NCBI GenBank assembly: GCA_022826645.1
Contig: JAJDUM010000007.1
Location: 1 to 64,000, forward strand
Source of the DNA: Candidatus Poribacteria bacterium
Lineage (GTDB): Bacteria > Poribacteria > WGA-4E > PCPOR2b
Direction: 5' to 3'
DNA length: 64,000 nt
The position numbers and the translations under genes were made by a program. Under the pieces are notes generated by a model, which was not told where the DNA came from, did no database searches, and saw nothing but the letters and a program-made list of their open reading frames with translations. Of this stretch, positions 35,643-45,064 are shown piece by piece; position 1 is the first letter of the stretch; each line of letters starts with the position of its first letter.

Positions 35643-36485
35643 TCAAAACCGTTTCTTAAACACCAATCGACTCTCGATACTATTGGGAGAAACGCTCGTC
35701 TGTAGGTCCAATCCCAAAGAGTTCTGTTTTCTGTTATACCTTTTCGCAGCGATGCGTGCATCGATCGCGCTGACAACATGATTCAGAATTGCTATCCCCA
35801 GAAAAGTCTTCGCTACCTGGAACTTATCGTTAGCATCCATCCGCAGTTCATAAGCCACTTTGCGTTGGGGCGAATCATGTGTCTTTCGGTTCTCGTCTTT
35901 GAAGGCTTTTCGATCTTCCCAATACCACTTGCCAACCCTTTCAAGCGGTTCACCGTTGTTATCCGTATAAACATTGTGCCAGTTATCATATAGCGTTGCG
36001 TGTTCAAAATCTTCGATAGGATCCCAATCATCGAACTTTGTGGGTCCCTCGAAGATGACGTGGTTTCTCACATGCTCGCGATAGTCTTCTCGAAGGTCCT
36101 GTGCGCTGCTACGCGTGATAAAGTAGGCCGCAAGTAACCCCGCCTCCGCCGCAATCTGGAGATAACCGCGCTTGGCACCGATATAGAGTTGGCCCGAACC
36201 GGGAACAAGTGCCGAGTACAGAAACGCTTTTGTTGGTGATTTCATCGGTTCTATATTTAGTGTGCCTTGGTGTTCTTCGATAGAGAGGCTTCCGCCCTGT
36301 TTGGTCGGCAATGCCTGCGCGCCCAGCGCGGAGGTGAGTCGAAATGATGGACCTCGATAATTTTCGGAGGATAGTAGGGTTTGGGAGGCGGCTTTGACCG
36401 TGGACTCCTTTGACGCGATTCCCGTCTGCATAGAGATCTCAATACTGAAAAGTGCTACAAGCAGAATCCAGCAAATATGTTTCAT
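35643..36485 (-). CDS. Membrane/secreted protein, DUF5683-like
   Basis: A 280-residue protein with an N-terminal signal peptide. The central block FLYSALVPGSGQLYIGAKRGYLQIAAEAGLLAAYF has the PGxGQxY signature and membrane helices of DUF5683-type envelope proteins. A charged region (about 140-200) with few hydrophobic residues follows, and the last 50 residues are basic. Function unknown. It lies 68 bp downstream of the PorV/PorQ-like gene, so they may be co-expressed in envelope biogenesis. Confidence 0.65.
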   Translation of the reverse strand: MKHICWILLVALFSIEISMQTGIASKESTVKAASQTLLSSENYRGPSFRLTSALGAQALPTKQGGSLSIEEHQGTLNIEPMKSPTKAFLYSALVPGSGQLYIGAKRGYLQIAAEAGLLAAYFITRSSAQDLREDYREHVRNHVIFEGPTKFDDWDPIEDFEHATLYDNWHNVYTDNNGEPLERVGKWYWEDRKAFKDENRKTHDSPQRKVAYELRMDANDKFQVAKTFLGIAILNHVVSAIDARIAAKRYNRKQNSLGLDLQTSVSPNSIESRLVFKKRF

Positions 36486-36553
36486 TCTTCTTCTTTCTCA
36501 AGTTGGTTACAGATTCTATCTACCCCGGGCTAAAGGGATAATTCCGGACATGC

Positions 36554-37696
36554 TTAGAACTGTAGGATAAGCGCAAAGACATTTAGCCGCTGCTGTTCCG
36601 GACCGCCGCCGGGAAGCTGTGCGAAGTCAATCTGATAGTTAAGTAATCGAACCCCCAACCCATAGGTCAGGTGATCAGTAAAGTTAAGAAGGTCAATGCC
36701 GGGTTCCTCCTTGTAACCAACGCGGAGTGCCAAAAAACTTCCCAACCAATATTCGAGTCCAACACTCTTTTGTAAGTGTCTCCATTCAAAAGCGTTTACA
36801 CCAACCCCCCGATCCGAAAGCAATCCGTCGCGCGTGAACTCAGGCTTCAATTCCTGACCTTCTGTTTCTCTCTGTTCGTTTTCGTCTTTGATAGTTTCGT
36901 TGAGCCGGATTAAATCAGCCTCTAATTCGTCTTCATCCTCTCTCAGTTTATGGATAGATGCAGTCAAATCACCAATGAATCTCAACTGATGGTTTCCTTG
37001 ATTGTAGAGGGTGACCGCTGTTCCAAGCCTGAACATCCGTGGGAGCGGGTCGCTCTGATTTTCATCTATAAAATGTATCCGTGTTCCCCAGTTCTGGATA
37101 GCAGCACCGACCTGAATAGGAACCGGTGTAGAGGGTATGTCGTATTGCATTCCCAGATCTATGGCGTACGCGCGCGCGCCTTCCTCTCCCAATTTCAGGG
37201 AGATCACTTTACCGCTGATTCCGCCCAACAGTCCTTGTGCCAATTTATCCGCATAAGAGGCCGTCCACACCCAGTTCGTTCCGAGGTTCTCCGTCCGTAT
37301 CGGTTCCGGGGAATCAATTGTCACATCAATCTCTCCCTGCCCTTCGAGTTGAAGCATAGTACCGAGCGTCCCAGCATCACCTAACGGCATAGCACCGGCG
37401 AAGAAGGCGTAATACAATCCCTCTCCTGCCTCTCCGAAAAGCTGGGTCCGGTCGACATACGAAAGCGCAGCTTGCCGCCTTTCCATAATCCCCAGTCCAC
37501 TCGGATTCCATAAAGCCGCTGTAACATCGTTATTAATCGCTGAGAACGCATCGCCCAATGCGGCAGCCCGTGTGCCACCCCCGAGATCGAGGATTTTTGC
37601 AGCCGTTGTCCCCGGTCCCGCGGAAACAGGGAGAACAGCAAAAAGTGTTACGAATAATAGCAAAATAGTTGTAGATAAAATATCTACCTGTTTCAT
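36554..37696 (-). CDS. PorV/PorQ-type outer-membrane beta-barrel protein
   Basis: A 380-residue protein with a signal peptide (about 1-25, ending near VSA) and caggag before the ATG. The mature N-terminus, GGGTRAAALGDAFSAINNDVTAALWNPSGL, is the family signature of PorV/PorQ (UPF0164, FadL-like). Alternating strands and a terminal aromatic (LILQF) support an outer-membrane barrel. A charged, glutamate-rich segment lies between barrel strands (about 250-285). In type IX secretion systems PorV handles cargo; other members are of unknown function. Confidence 0.82.
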   Translation of the reverse strand: MKQVDILSTTILLLFVTLFAVLPVSAGPGTTAAKILDLGGGTRAAALGDAFSAINNDVTAALWNPSGLGIMERRQAALSYVDRTQLFGEAGEGLYYAFFAGAMPLGDAGTLGTMLQLEGQGEIDVTIDSPEPIRTENLGTNWVWTASYADKLAQGLLGGISGKVISLKLGEEGARAYAIDLGMQYDIPSTPVPIQVGAAIQNWGTRIHFIDENQSDPLPRMFRLGTAVTLYNQGNHQLRFIGDLTASIHKLREDEDELEADLIRLNETIKDENEQRETEGQELKPEFTRDGLLSDRGVGVNAFEWRHLQKSVGLEYWLGSFLALRVGYKEEPGIDLLNFTDHLTYGLGVRLLNYQIDFAQLPGGGPEQQRLNVFALILQF

Positions 37697-37811
37697 TCTT
37701 AGAATCTCCTGAATGTCGTTATCTAAAAAAATGAGTGTTCAAACTAACACCTACAACCACTCCAAACGGATAACGGCTTGAATAGGTTTACGGCAAGGAG
37801 GATTTCCGCTC

Positions 37812-38216
37812 CTATTCTTCCTCCGCCTCAACGAAGTCGAGCGCGGCTGAATTCATGCAGTAACGAAGACCTGTTGGGGGAGGCCCATCGTTAAAGACAT
37901 GACCAAGGTGTGCATCACATCTTTCACACATGGCCTCCGTCCGAATCATGCCAAAACTGGTATCGGTCTCTGTTTCAATGTTATCCTCTGAGACTGGTGC
38001 CCAAAAACTGGGCCAGCCGGTGCCAGAGTCAAACTTCGTTTCTGAACTGAACAGATCGGTGCCACAGCAGACACATCGATATATCCCCTGCCCTTTGGCA
38101 TTGTCGTATTTCCCAGTGAAGGCGCGTTCTGTACCTTTTTGCCGTGTGACATAGTACTGCTCTGGAGTCAGTTGTTCCTGCCATTCCGCATCTGTTTTTC
38201 TTATTTTATTAGACAT
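37812..38216 (-). CDS. msrB: Peptide-methionine (R)-S-oxide reductase
   Basis: A 134-residue protein. ATG at 38216 is chosen because aaggag precedes it; a longer reading from 38270 is rejected. Two CxxC zinc pairs (C48/C51, C97/C100), the SGTGWPSF block (64-71) and catalytic C120 in LRYCMNS are intact. It reduces methionine R-sulfoxide in proteins and protects against oxidation. It starts 57 bp after the Rieske gene stop, and the two are probably co-transcribed. Confidence 0.95.
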   Translation of the reverse strand: MSNKIRKTDAEWQEQLTPEQYYVTRQKGTERAFTGKYDNAKGQGIYRCVCCGTDLFSSETKFDSGTGWPSFWAPVSEDNIETETDTSFGMIRTEAMCERCDAHLGHVFNDGPPPTGLRYCMNSAALDFVEAEEE

Positions 38217-38272
38217 GTGTACTCCTTTCTGGTGCGCTTGCCTCAGTCGGAACAGATCGATTCCTTGCAAGC

Positions 38273-38629
38273 CTAATCCAGATGTAAAATTATCTCATCC
38301 CCGTCCACTGTAACCGGGTAGGTTTTGACACGCATGCGCGAATCATAGAGCGCCGTTCCTGTTTTGATGTCAAATTCCCATTGATGCCAAGAACACTTGA
38401 TAATCTCACCCTCACGTTCAAAATCGACATGATAGGTTTCGTCGGAAATGACATGAGGCCGGAGCCGTCCTTGGCAGAGGGGACCGCCTTTGTGTGGACA
38501 CATGTTCCTTAGCGCGTAAAACGTCCCGTCAACGTTAAACACACCGATCCCGCCCTTGCCTCCCACCGATACAATTTTCCGTTCGCCGGGTGGTAACTCG
38601 TCCACTTTTCCAACTATATGCCGCCGCAT
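38273..38629 (-). CDS. Rieske [2Fe-2S] ferredoxin-like protein
   Basis: A 118-residue soluble protein with cluster motifs C44-P-H46 and C79-S-W-H82 in the right spacing. It resembles the small ferredoxin components of aromatic-ring dioxygenases or NirD. Electron transfer is the likely role, and no terminal oxygenase is next to it. It is upstream of msrB on the same strand. Confidence 0.85.
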   Translation of the reverse strand: MRRHIVGKVDELPPGERKIVSVGGKGGIGVFNVDGTFYALRNMCPHKGGPLCQGRLRPHVISDETYHVDFEREGEIIKCSWHQWEFDIKTGTALYDSRMRVKTYPVTVDGDEIILHLD

Positions 38630-38756
38630 CGTGAATTTACCCCTTCATTGTATCATATCGAAAATTAGCTGCATGCTTAAAGTTACCGACGCAAGCCTTC
38701 AGAAACGCATAATAGCCGCTCCGTTAGTATGGATCAAACGATTCGTCTATCATATA

Positions 38757-39890
38757 TCATGCGGCCCTTTCCACAACTGCATCCCCCATCTGCAACCGAT
38801 GTGCATAAAGTTCACATGCATTCTCAACAAAGACGCGTCGCTTGAGTTCTCCAGAAATCCCGGGCAACACACTCGTTGGGTTATCCCAATCCCAATGGGG
38901 ATAATCGCTTGCATAAACCAGGATTTCATCGGCGTGTAGCCATTCAAGGAACTTGTTCCGATCTGCACGGGTTGGTGGCTGTTCCATCGGTTGAGAGCCG
39001 TAACGGATGTGTCCGCGAATATACTCGCTTGGCAACTTTTTGACCCACGGGGTGTAATCTCGCGTTGATTTCCAATCAGCATCCATGTGCCACATCAACC
39101 CAGGCAGCCAAAAGGTATCATGCTCAATGAACAGGAATCTGAAATTCGGAAACTTCTCAAAAACACCCTCGCAGATCAAGCTGACTGTGTGAGCCATTGC
39201 AATCTGTGGGCGTGCCATACGCATCTCCAGGTAGTATGACGGATATCCGGCCGCAGTTGGGGCATTGGCGATGCCCGATCCCTCTGCGCCGAAGTGCACG
39301 CACACCGGTAAGCTATATTCGTGCGCCGCTTCGTATATTGGGTGATAAAACCGATTCCCGAAAGGCATCCGTGCACCGGCTGGCATGATCACCTGAAAAA
39401 CCGATGGATGCTCACCAAGCCGGCGAATCTCCTCCGCTGCCTGTTGCGGATCCGTCGGAGCGATCGCGATCGATGCTTTGAAACGAGAGTCTGCTTTAAC
39501 CCAACTTTCAAGCGTCCAGTCGTTGAAAGCACGGCACATGGCTGCGCCGTAGTCGGAATTTGGATGGACAGCTGCACCGTAAACCGAAGAGCCTGTCAGT
39601 ATAGCGATGTCAATCCCGTGGAGGTCCAAGTGCTTCTCTATAGCGAGTTCAATGTTACTGCCAGGATGTTCCTCCTGACCCTCCCACAATTCAGCACGGA
39701 CTCCACCACGTGGCATGTTCGTGTAACCAACCCCTGGCATCATTGTCCCAAAGTCTTTAATGTGTTCTACATAATGCCGAGGTAGGTAAGGAAACAGATC
39801 TTCCTGTTTCTTCGTCGAATGGTGCAAATCACAGTCAATAATGTTGATTGTTTCTGTGTCGATAGCAGATTGTTCGCGTACGGTTTCCAT
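38757..39890 (-). CDS. Amidohydrolase family 2 (ACMSD-like) metal-dependent hydrolase
   Basis: A 377-residue TIM-barrel protein. ATG at 39890 is chosen because aggag precedes it; an upstream frame from 40052 is Cys-rich and lacks a ribosome site. N-terminal IDCDLHHS carries metal ligands, later EHD (FIEHDTFWLPGL) and the family end ASDYPHWDWDN. Members hydrolyse or decarboxylate small acids. The HH arrangement (not HxH) near residue 23 is unusual. The divergent TPP-enzyme gene starts 371 bp away. Confidence 0.78.
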   Translation of the reverse strand: METVREQSAIDTETINIIDCDLHHSTKKQEDLFPYLPRHYVEHIKDFGTMMPGVGYTNMPRGGVRAELWEGQEEHPGSNIELAIEKHLDLHGIDIAILTGSSVYGAAVHPNSDYGAAMCRAFNDWTLESWVKADSRFKASIAIAPTDPQQAAEEIRRLGEHPSVFQVIMPAGARMPFGNRFYHPIYEAAHEYSLPVCVHFGAEGSGIANAPTAAGYPSYYLEMRMARPQIAMAHTVSLICEGVFEKFPNFRFLFIEHDTFWLPGLMWHMDADWKSTRDYTPWVKKLPSEYIRGHIRYGSQPMEQPPTRADRNKFLEWLHADEILVYASDYPHWDWDNPTSVLPGISGELKRRVFVENACELYAHRLQMGDAVVERAA

Positions 39891-40128
39891 AAAATCTCCT
39901 GTCACTATCAGAAATTGAGTCTTGTGGCGTGAACCTAATTCTTGGACGTGCCGTTCTATAATCTGGTATAATCCACCGCTAAGATTGATCTTCGTACACT
40001 GAAATTCTTTCGCATTTCCTGCTGTTTTGCAATCGTCACACCCGGAACACAAATCATCCGTGAGCCGTGCCTGAATCCGGATTTTGCCAACTTCACGGAA
40101 GCGTGGAGAATTGCTAAGATTTTGTGTA

Positions 40129-40134
40129 TATAAT
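40129..40134 (+). promoter_or_regulatory. Possible promoter -10 element for the TPP-enzyme gene
   Basis: A perfect TATAAT at 40129-40134 lies 128 bp before ATG 40262 in a 371-bp divergent gap. The -35 is unclear: TTGCTA at 40111-40116 would be only 12 bp away from this box, but is 17 bp from the alternative -10 TAATAC at 40134-40139. No other gene is seen in the gap. Confidence 0.35.
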
Positions 40135-40261
40135 AATACCCTACATAGGATATAGATTCAAGTCCTGTAAGCAATTACTTGCGAAGGAGAAATAAAAAAA
40201 GTCTGAAACCAGCGCATAAGAGATTAAATACTGATCGAAAACGAAAATAGGAGGCCAACCG

Positions 40262-41908
40262 ATGAATGTTGCAGAACTGTTTGTAAAATGCTTAGAAGCT
40301 GAAGGTGTGGAGTATGTCTTTGGTGTGCCGGGCGAGGAAAACGCCCATTTTATGATGGCGTTGGAGGACTCTTCAATACCGTTTGTCCTTACTCGCCATG
40401 AGCAGGGCGCCGCTTTCATGGCAGATGTCTATGGCAGATTAACCGGCAGGGCAAGTGTCTGCCTCGGCACACTCGGACCGGGTGCAACCAATCTCATGAC
40501 CGGTGTTGCTGATGCCAACATGGATCGTGCACCGGTAGTGGTAGTTACTGGACAGGCTGACAGCCGCCGGCAACACAAAGAAAGCCACCAAAATATGGAT
40601 GTGGTCGGGATGTTCCAGCCGGTCACCAAATGGGCAAGTCCTATCATTAACCCCGAAAATATCCCGGAGGTGGTCCGCAAAGCCTTCAAATTGGCTGAAA
40701 CGGAAAAACCGGGGGCCTGTCACATTGAACTTGCCGAGGACATCGCCTCCGAATCGACGGAGAATATCCCCATTCCAAGACAACGCCTGCGTCGCGCCGT
40801 GCCGGACGATAAAATTGTCGACCAAGCCATGGATCTAATCCGTCAAGCGAGGCGTCCGGTAATCCTTGCGGGCAACGGTGCTATCCGCAAGCGGGCAAGC
40901 AAGCAATTGCGGGAGTTTGCCGAAGCAACCAATATCGGTGTTATCAATACTTTCATGGGCAAAGGTGCAGTTTCCCGCCATGCGCCCTACAGTCTGTTTA
41001 CCATCGGGTTACAGGCGAAAGACCTGGTCGCTTGCGCGGTTGACGCTGCGGATCTGGTCATAACCCTCGGCTACGATCTCGTGGAATATCATCCACGTCT
41101 CTGGAATCACGGCGGTCACAAGAAAATCGTGCACATCGACTTTTTGCCCGCCGAGGTCGATGAAGATTATCGTGTCGATGTCGAAGTTATCGGAGATCTC
41201 GCCCACGCGCTCTGGATGCTCAATGAGCGGGTTAAAGGCCAACCCCTTCAGTTGGATGGTCATCAGCACCAAACGATCCGAGAGGATATGCTGTCCGAAT
41301 TTGCTCGACACAAAGATGATGAAACAGTAGGGATCATCCGTCCCCAAAAGGCACTCTGGGATGTGCGCGAAGCGCTGGGGCCCGAGGACATTCTATTGAG
41401 CGATGTCGGGGCGCACAAAATGTGGATCGCGCGTTACTACCAATGTGATGAACCGAATACCTGCTTCATCTCCAATGGGTTCTGTTCCATGGGATTTGCA
41501 CTGCCTGGTGCTATCGCTGCAAAAATGGTATCCCCAGAACGCCGCGTGCTTGCCATCTGTGGTGACGGCGGTTTCCTGATGAACGTTCAGGAGATGGAGA
41601 CCGCCAAACGGTTAGGGACCAATATTGTGGTCATGGTCTGGGAGGACGGCGGCTACGGGCTTATCTCTTGGAAACAGGACAACCAGTTCAACCGTCACAC
41701 CAATCTTTCGTTCAGCAATCCGGACTTTGTTCAGTTAGCCGAATCCTTCGGATGGACAGGGATCAGAGTTGAGGATGCTGTGGACCTTGCACCCGCCTTG
41801 GACCAGGCTTTTCAAGCGGACAACCCGGCGCTTGTTGTTATCCCGATCGATTATCGAGAGAATGCCCTGTTGACAGAGCGCTTGGGAAATATTGCCTGTC
41901 CGATCTAA
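40262..41908 (+). CDS. Thiamine pyrophosphate enzyme, acetolactate synthase-like large subunit
   Basis: A 548-residue protein with ggagg at 40251-40255. The catalytic glutamate block is VLTRHEQGAAFMADVYGRL, followed by TLGPGATNL. The C-terminal TPP motif is GDGGFLMNVQE...VVMVWEDGGYG, in which the usual ND pair reads ED. Similar proteins are annotated as acetolactate synthase, but benzoylformate-type decarboxylases and other carboligases share the fold. No small regulatory subunit gene is adjacent, which argues for a catabolic rather than biosynthetic role. Confidence 0.82.
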   Translation: MNVAELFVKCLEAEGVEYVFGVPGEENAHFMMALEDSSIPFVLTRHEQGAAFMADVYGRLTGRASVCLGTLGPGATNLMTGVADANMDRAPVVVVTGQADSRRQHKESHQNMDVVGMFQPVTKWASPIINPENIPEVVRKAFKLAETEKPGACHIELAEDIASESTENIPIPRQRLRRAVPDDKIVDQAMDLIRQARRPVILAGNGAIRKRASKQLREFAEATNIGVINTFMGKGAVSRHAPYSLFTIGLQAKDLVACAVDAADLVITLGYDLVEYHPRLWNHGGHKKIVHIDFLPAEVDEDYRVDVEVIGDLAHALWMLNERVKGQPLQLDGHQHQTIREDMLSEFARHKDDETVGIIRPQKALWDVREALGPEDILLSDVGAHKMWIARYYQCDEPNTCFISNGFCSMGFALPGAIAAKMVSPERRVLAICGDGGFLMNVQEMETAKRLGTNIVVMVWEDGGYGLISWKQDNQFNRHTNLSFSNPDFVQLAESFGWTGIRVEDAVDLAPALDQAFQADNPALVVIPIDYRENALLTERLGNIACPI

Positions 41909-42059
41909 TTTTTTGGGCTTGACTTGGTTTGTAGGGCGTGCTACATTAAATTTCTGCTTTGCCGCGCAGATGTTGGTTTATTATTGTACGGTTTTTGTGT
42001 GGAGCAATAGTTGGAAAAATCAAAACTGACAAATCGCCTTGACGCTGGATATTGGCTGT

Positions 42060-42352
42060 ATGAACTTGCGCTTTGATTTGAATGGGATGCCAATAAGGCA
42101 AATGCTAACACCATAAAACATGGAGCAAGTTCTGAAGAAGCTGTAACCGTATTTCAGGAGGTAACGGCTGCTATCTTTGACGATGAGAAACACTCGGACG
42201 ATGAGCTAAGAGCAATCATCATTGGATACTCTGATGGGAAGCGGTTACTCTGGGTATGTTTCACCGAGCGCAACGATGCAATTTGCATTATCAATGCTCG
42301 AAAAGCGACAAGGAGAGAACATCAAGATTATGACGAACACCAACTTCGTTGA
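42060..42352 (+). pseudogene. BrnT-type toxin pseudogene, frameshifted by a 5-bp duplication
   Basis: ATG 42060 reads MNLRFD and then goes out of frame. From 42077 the other frame continues FEWDANKANANTIKHGASSEEA and through FDDEKHSDDELRAIIIGYS to IINARKATRREHQDYDEHQLR, stop at 42350-42352. This is the BrnT mRNA interferase family, whose usual start is a short M...FEWD. The junction reads CTTTGATTTGAATGG: TTTGA is repeated in tandem, and removing one copy restores the full frame. The partner antitoxin (next feature) is intact. Confidence 0.78.
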
Positions 42353-42566
42353 ACACGGGTCTAACGAAGCCGATGATATGCAAGCCGAATACCAGTTTGA
42401 CTACAGTAACGCCAAACCGAACCGCTTTGCTTCGCGAATCGGACAGGACCAGTTGATGATCGTTCTCGATCCGGATGTCGCGGCGGTGTTTAAAACTCCT
42501 GAATCCGTAAATCAGGTATTGCGGGCGATTATCACCTCAATGCCAAGCGCAGAAAAAGGGGATTGA
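42330..42566 (+). CDS. Probable antitoxin partner of the broken BrnT toxin
   Basis: A 78-residue protein. ATG 42330 overlaps the end of the toxin pseudogene by 23 bp, which is normal for brnTA-like pairs; aaggag lies at 42309-42314. The mid-region AEYQFDYSNAKPNRFASRIGQDQ and VLDPDVAAVFKTPESVNQVLRAII resemble small antitoxins of the DYSxAKPN class that pair with BrnT-like or related toxins. A longer in-frame reading from 42222 would run in the toxin gene and is not favoured. With the toxin broken, it may be an orphan, still autoregulating or silencing related toxins. Confidence 0.65.
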   Translation: MTNTNFVEHGSNEADDMQAEYQFDYSNAKPNRFASRIGQDQLMIVLDPDVAAVFKTPESVNQVLRAIITSMPSAEKGD

Positions 42567-42668
42567 TGGGTTTTGTATTCTATTTTATGATTTTCAAAGT
42601 TGTTATCTTAGAGTCGGCACGAACCACACAATCATTTTTTGCCATGTGTAAAATAAGAGGAGAACCAA

Positions 42669-43655
42669 ATGCACGTAGGTACACAGCAATTTAACACATC
42701 CGATGTAGATCTGGAATACTTGGCAAGGCACGGAGTTTTCAACAAGAATGAGAATTTTATTACATTCCACCGCGCGTACGGCTGGGATGTAAAGGAGTTG
42801 AAAGAGAAAAAAGAGAAGTGTGCCAGATTCGGTATTGATATGGAGATGGTTGCGATTCCCCTCGCTCACCTGAACGTCAATGGCGGCGGCATCCCCAACT
42901 TTATGCTTGGCAACTATGAGGAAGGTGATAAGGAGATCGAACTGGTCTGCAATATGATTAAGCAGGCAGCCGAAGCCGAGATACCGTCGATCAAGTACTT
43001 CCTTTGTGCCCTGGAGAACCAGCGCACGGAAAGCAAGCCGCCCGGACGGGGAGGTTCTCAATACAGCACATGGAATCTGGAAGAGGCAGACTCCACCACG
43101 CCAAGATTCGATGAGCCAGTTACCGCCGATGAGAACTGGAGACGGATTACTTACTTCCTTGAGCGCGTTATCCCGGTTGCCACCGAGTACAAAATCCGAA
43201 TGGCTTGCCATCCCTGTGATCCATGGCTCCCACCCGGTTATAAAGGTGTTGATCGCGTAATGGGAGGATTCGACGGCTTCAAGCGTTTTATCGAGATTTG
43301 TCCCAGTCCTTATCACGGTGTCAACCTCTGTCTCGGTTGTATGGCAGAGAGTGTGACGGATCCCAAGAACGAGGTTCCCGACATTATCCGCTACTTCGGC
43401 TCTCGGAAGAAGATATTCCTCTGCCACTTCCGCAACATCGTAGGCGCTCGCAATAAGTTCCAGGAAGTCTGGCCCGACGAAGGCGTGATGAATATGCGTT
43501 GGAATATGAAAGCCCTTAAAGAGGTCGAATATCCACACATGGTTGTCCCCGATCACGCACCGGGACATAAAGACCCGGAGAGCGGTCGTCAGGCATTCGC
43601 TTACGAATTCGGCTACATCAAAGCGATGATGCAGGCGGTCATGGACGAGGATTAA
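42669..43655 (+). CDS. Mannonate dehydratase (UxuA)-like TIM-barrel protein, paralogue 1
   Basis: A 328-residue protein with gaggag at 42656-42661. Metal-site segments correspond to UxuA: MACHPCDPW (second position C where UxuA and paralogue 2 have D), HFRNIVG and PDHAPG. UxuA removes water from D-mannonate in hexuronate breakdown. The altered metal-site residue and the different N-terminus suggest another sugar acid or an isomerase. A related protein is at 45903-46874. Confidence 0.75.
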   Translation: MHVGTQQFNTSDVDLEYLARHGVFNKNENFITFHRAYGWDVKELKEKKEKCARFGIDMEMVAIPLAHLNVNGGGIPNFMLGNYEEGDKEIELVCNMIKQAAEAEIPSIKYFLCALENQRTESKPPGRGGSQYSTWNLEEADSTTPRFDEPVTADENWRRITYFLERVIPVATEYKIRMACHPCDPWLPPGYKGVDRVMGGFDGFKRFIEICPSPYHGVNLCLGCMAESVTDPKNEVPDIIRYFGSRKKIFLCHFRNIVGARNKFQEVWPDEGVMNMRWNMKALKEVEYPHMVVPDHAPGHKDPESGRQAFAYEFGYIKAMMQAVMDED

Positions 43656-43731
43656 ATTTCGTGTTTGGTTGGTGGACATCAACTTAACGGGACACCGAGT
43701 GAAAAGGTGCGAGGGTTTAGCAGATCAAAAT

Positions 43732-44988
43732 ATGTCCAATAGTCAATTACCTCCTCACGGACGCAATTGGGAAAAAGTTAAAGCCGAGATGGCTGCGGCA
43801 CAAAAGGACGACTCTCCTTGGCACAGCGAACGCATGTTCATCGGGGGAAGCTACTTCGGTGGTGAGGAGGTCGTCAAGGTGGCAAACGAAGCCTATCAGA
43901 TGTACATCAACTATAACGGGCTTTATGCCACGAAGGTGTTTCCCAGCCTTGTCCGTTACGAGAGCGATATTGTCGGTGCGCTACTCGGCATGATGAACGC
44001 TCCAAGGGGTGCAAGTGGGAGCATTACCACAGGCGGCACCGAGAGCTTGATTATGGCGGTGAAGACCGCACACGCATGGGCTCATGATCACCGTCCAGGG
44101 GCAGCTGCACCTGAAATTCTAATACCCCATGCAGCGCATCCTGCTTTTGATAAGGCGGCACATCTGATGGGAATCAAGGCAGTGCGCATGACCCAAAGCC
44201 ACGATTTCCGCGCGGATGTCGAGGCGATGGAACGCGCCATCAACACCAACACCATCATGCTTGTTACTTCTGCCCCCTCCTATCCTTTTGGTGTTACCGA
44301 CCCTATTCCTGAAATTGCTGCCCTATCGAAAAAACATGGGCTGTGGTTGCATGTGGATGCCTGTCACGGAGGCTTCATCTTTCCGTTTGCGCGCAAACTG
44401 GGCTACTCCATACCTGACTACGATTTCGCAGTGCCCGGTGTCACATCGATCTCTGTGGATGTACACAAGTTGGGATATGCCAACAAGGGGGTGTCCACCC
44501 TACTGTTGCGCGATGCCAACTTGGAGACCTACCAGCGATATACCTTTGATGCCTGGCCCTCCGGCACGTACTCTACACAGAATCTGATGGGCTCCCGTTC
44601 GGGTGGTGGGCTCGCATCCGCTTGGGCGGTGCTGAACTACCTCGGTGAAGAGGGCTATCTTGAGCGCGTGGGCGAAATTCTCGACACCAGAGAGCGATTC
44701 CTTGACGGCATTCGGAGGATCGACGGATTGGAGATATGGGGGGAGCCACAGGCATACCTTATCGCCTTCGGTTCCAACGCTTTCGATATCTTTGCGGTCG
44801 ATGAAGGTATGTCTCAGCGCGGTTGGATGGGGAGCCGCTTGCAAGATCCTCCCGCTATCCACCTGTTCTTGGACCTGTCCCACGGTGCCATCGTTGATGC
44901 GTATCTGCACGATCTTGCCGAAGTTGTTAGAGCCGTGAAATCCGGCGAGATACAGAGCAGGAAACAGGGTGCTTCGTATTCAAGATAA
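43732..44988 (+). CDS. PLP-dependent group II decarboxylase/sphingosine-1-phosphate lyase-like protein
   Basis: A 418-residue protein. ATG 43732 is preferred to TTG/GTG at 43669-43672. PLP lysine K246 sits in SVDVHKLGYANKG; H207 and D209 in LHVDACHGGF are the cofactor contacts. The SVDxHKxGYAxKG block matches S1P lyases more than glutamate decarboxylase. S1P lyase cleaves phosphorylated sphingoid bases into a phospho-alcohol amine and an aldehyde. There is no membrane anchor, as in bacterial SPLs. It starts 76 bp after UxuA paralogue 1; a shared pathway is inferred. Confidence 0.8.
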   Translation: MSNSQLPPHGRNWEKVKAEMAAAQKDDSPWHSERMFIGGSYFGGEEVVKVANEAYQMYINYNGLYATKVFPSLVRYESDIVGALLGMMNAPRGASGSITTGGTESLIMAVKTAHAWAHDHRPGAAAPEILIPHAAHPAFDKAAHLMGIKAVRMTQSHDFRADVEAMERAINTNTIMLVTSAPSYPFGVTDPIPEIAALSKKHGLWLHVDACHGGFIFPFARKLGYSIPDYDFAVPGVTSISVDVHKLGYANKGVSTLLLRDANLETYQRYTFDAWPSGTYSTQNLMGSRSGGGLASAWAVLNYLGEEGYLERVGEILDTRERFLDGIRRIDGLEIWGEPQAYLIAFGSNAFDIFAVDEGMSQRGWMGSRLQDPPAIHLFLDLSHGAIVDAYLHDLAEVVRAVKSGEIQSRKQGASYSR

Positions 44989-45064
44989 TATATTCCCACT
45001 CTCTCACGTTTTGAATGTAGCGCACAATACATAACGCAGACATCGACAGGAGGCAGCAAACAGC

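Noticed and set aside
38217..38270. Longer start for MsrB
   Set aside because: The reading upstream of 38216 lacks a ribosome site, while ATG 38216 has a strong one and gives the normal family length.
42222..42329. N-terminal extension of the antitoxin frame
   Set aside because: It overlaps the BrnT coding frame. The downstream ATG at 42330 gives the expected antitoxin length and overlap.
42603..43682. Long open frame of about 359 codons on the minus strand
   Set aside because: It lies wholly opposite the UxuA-like gene, whose protein has recognisable metal-site motifs and a strong ribosome site. The minus-strand frame has no family resemblance and is a shadow of codon bias.
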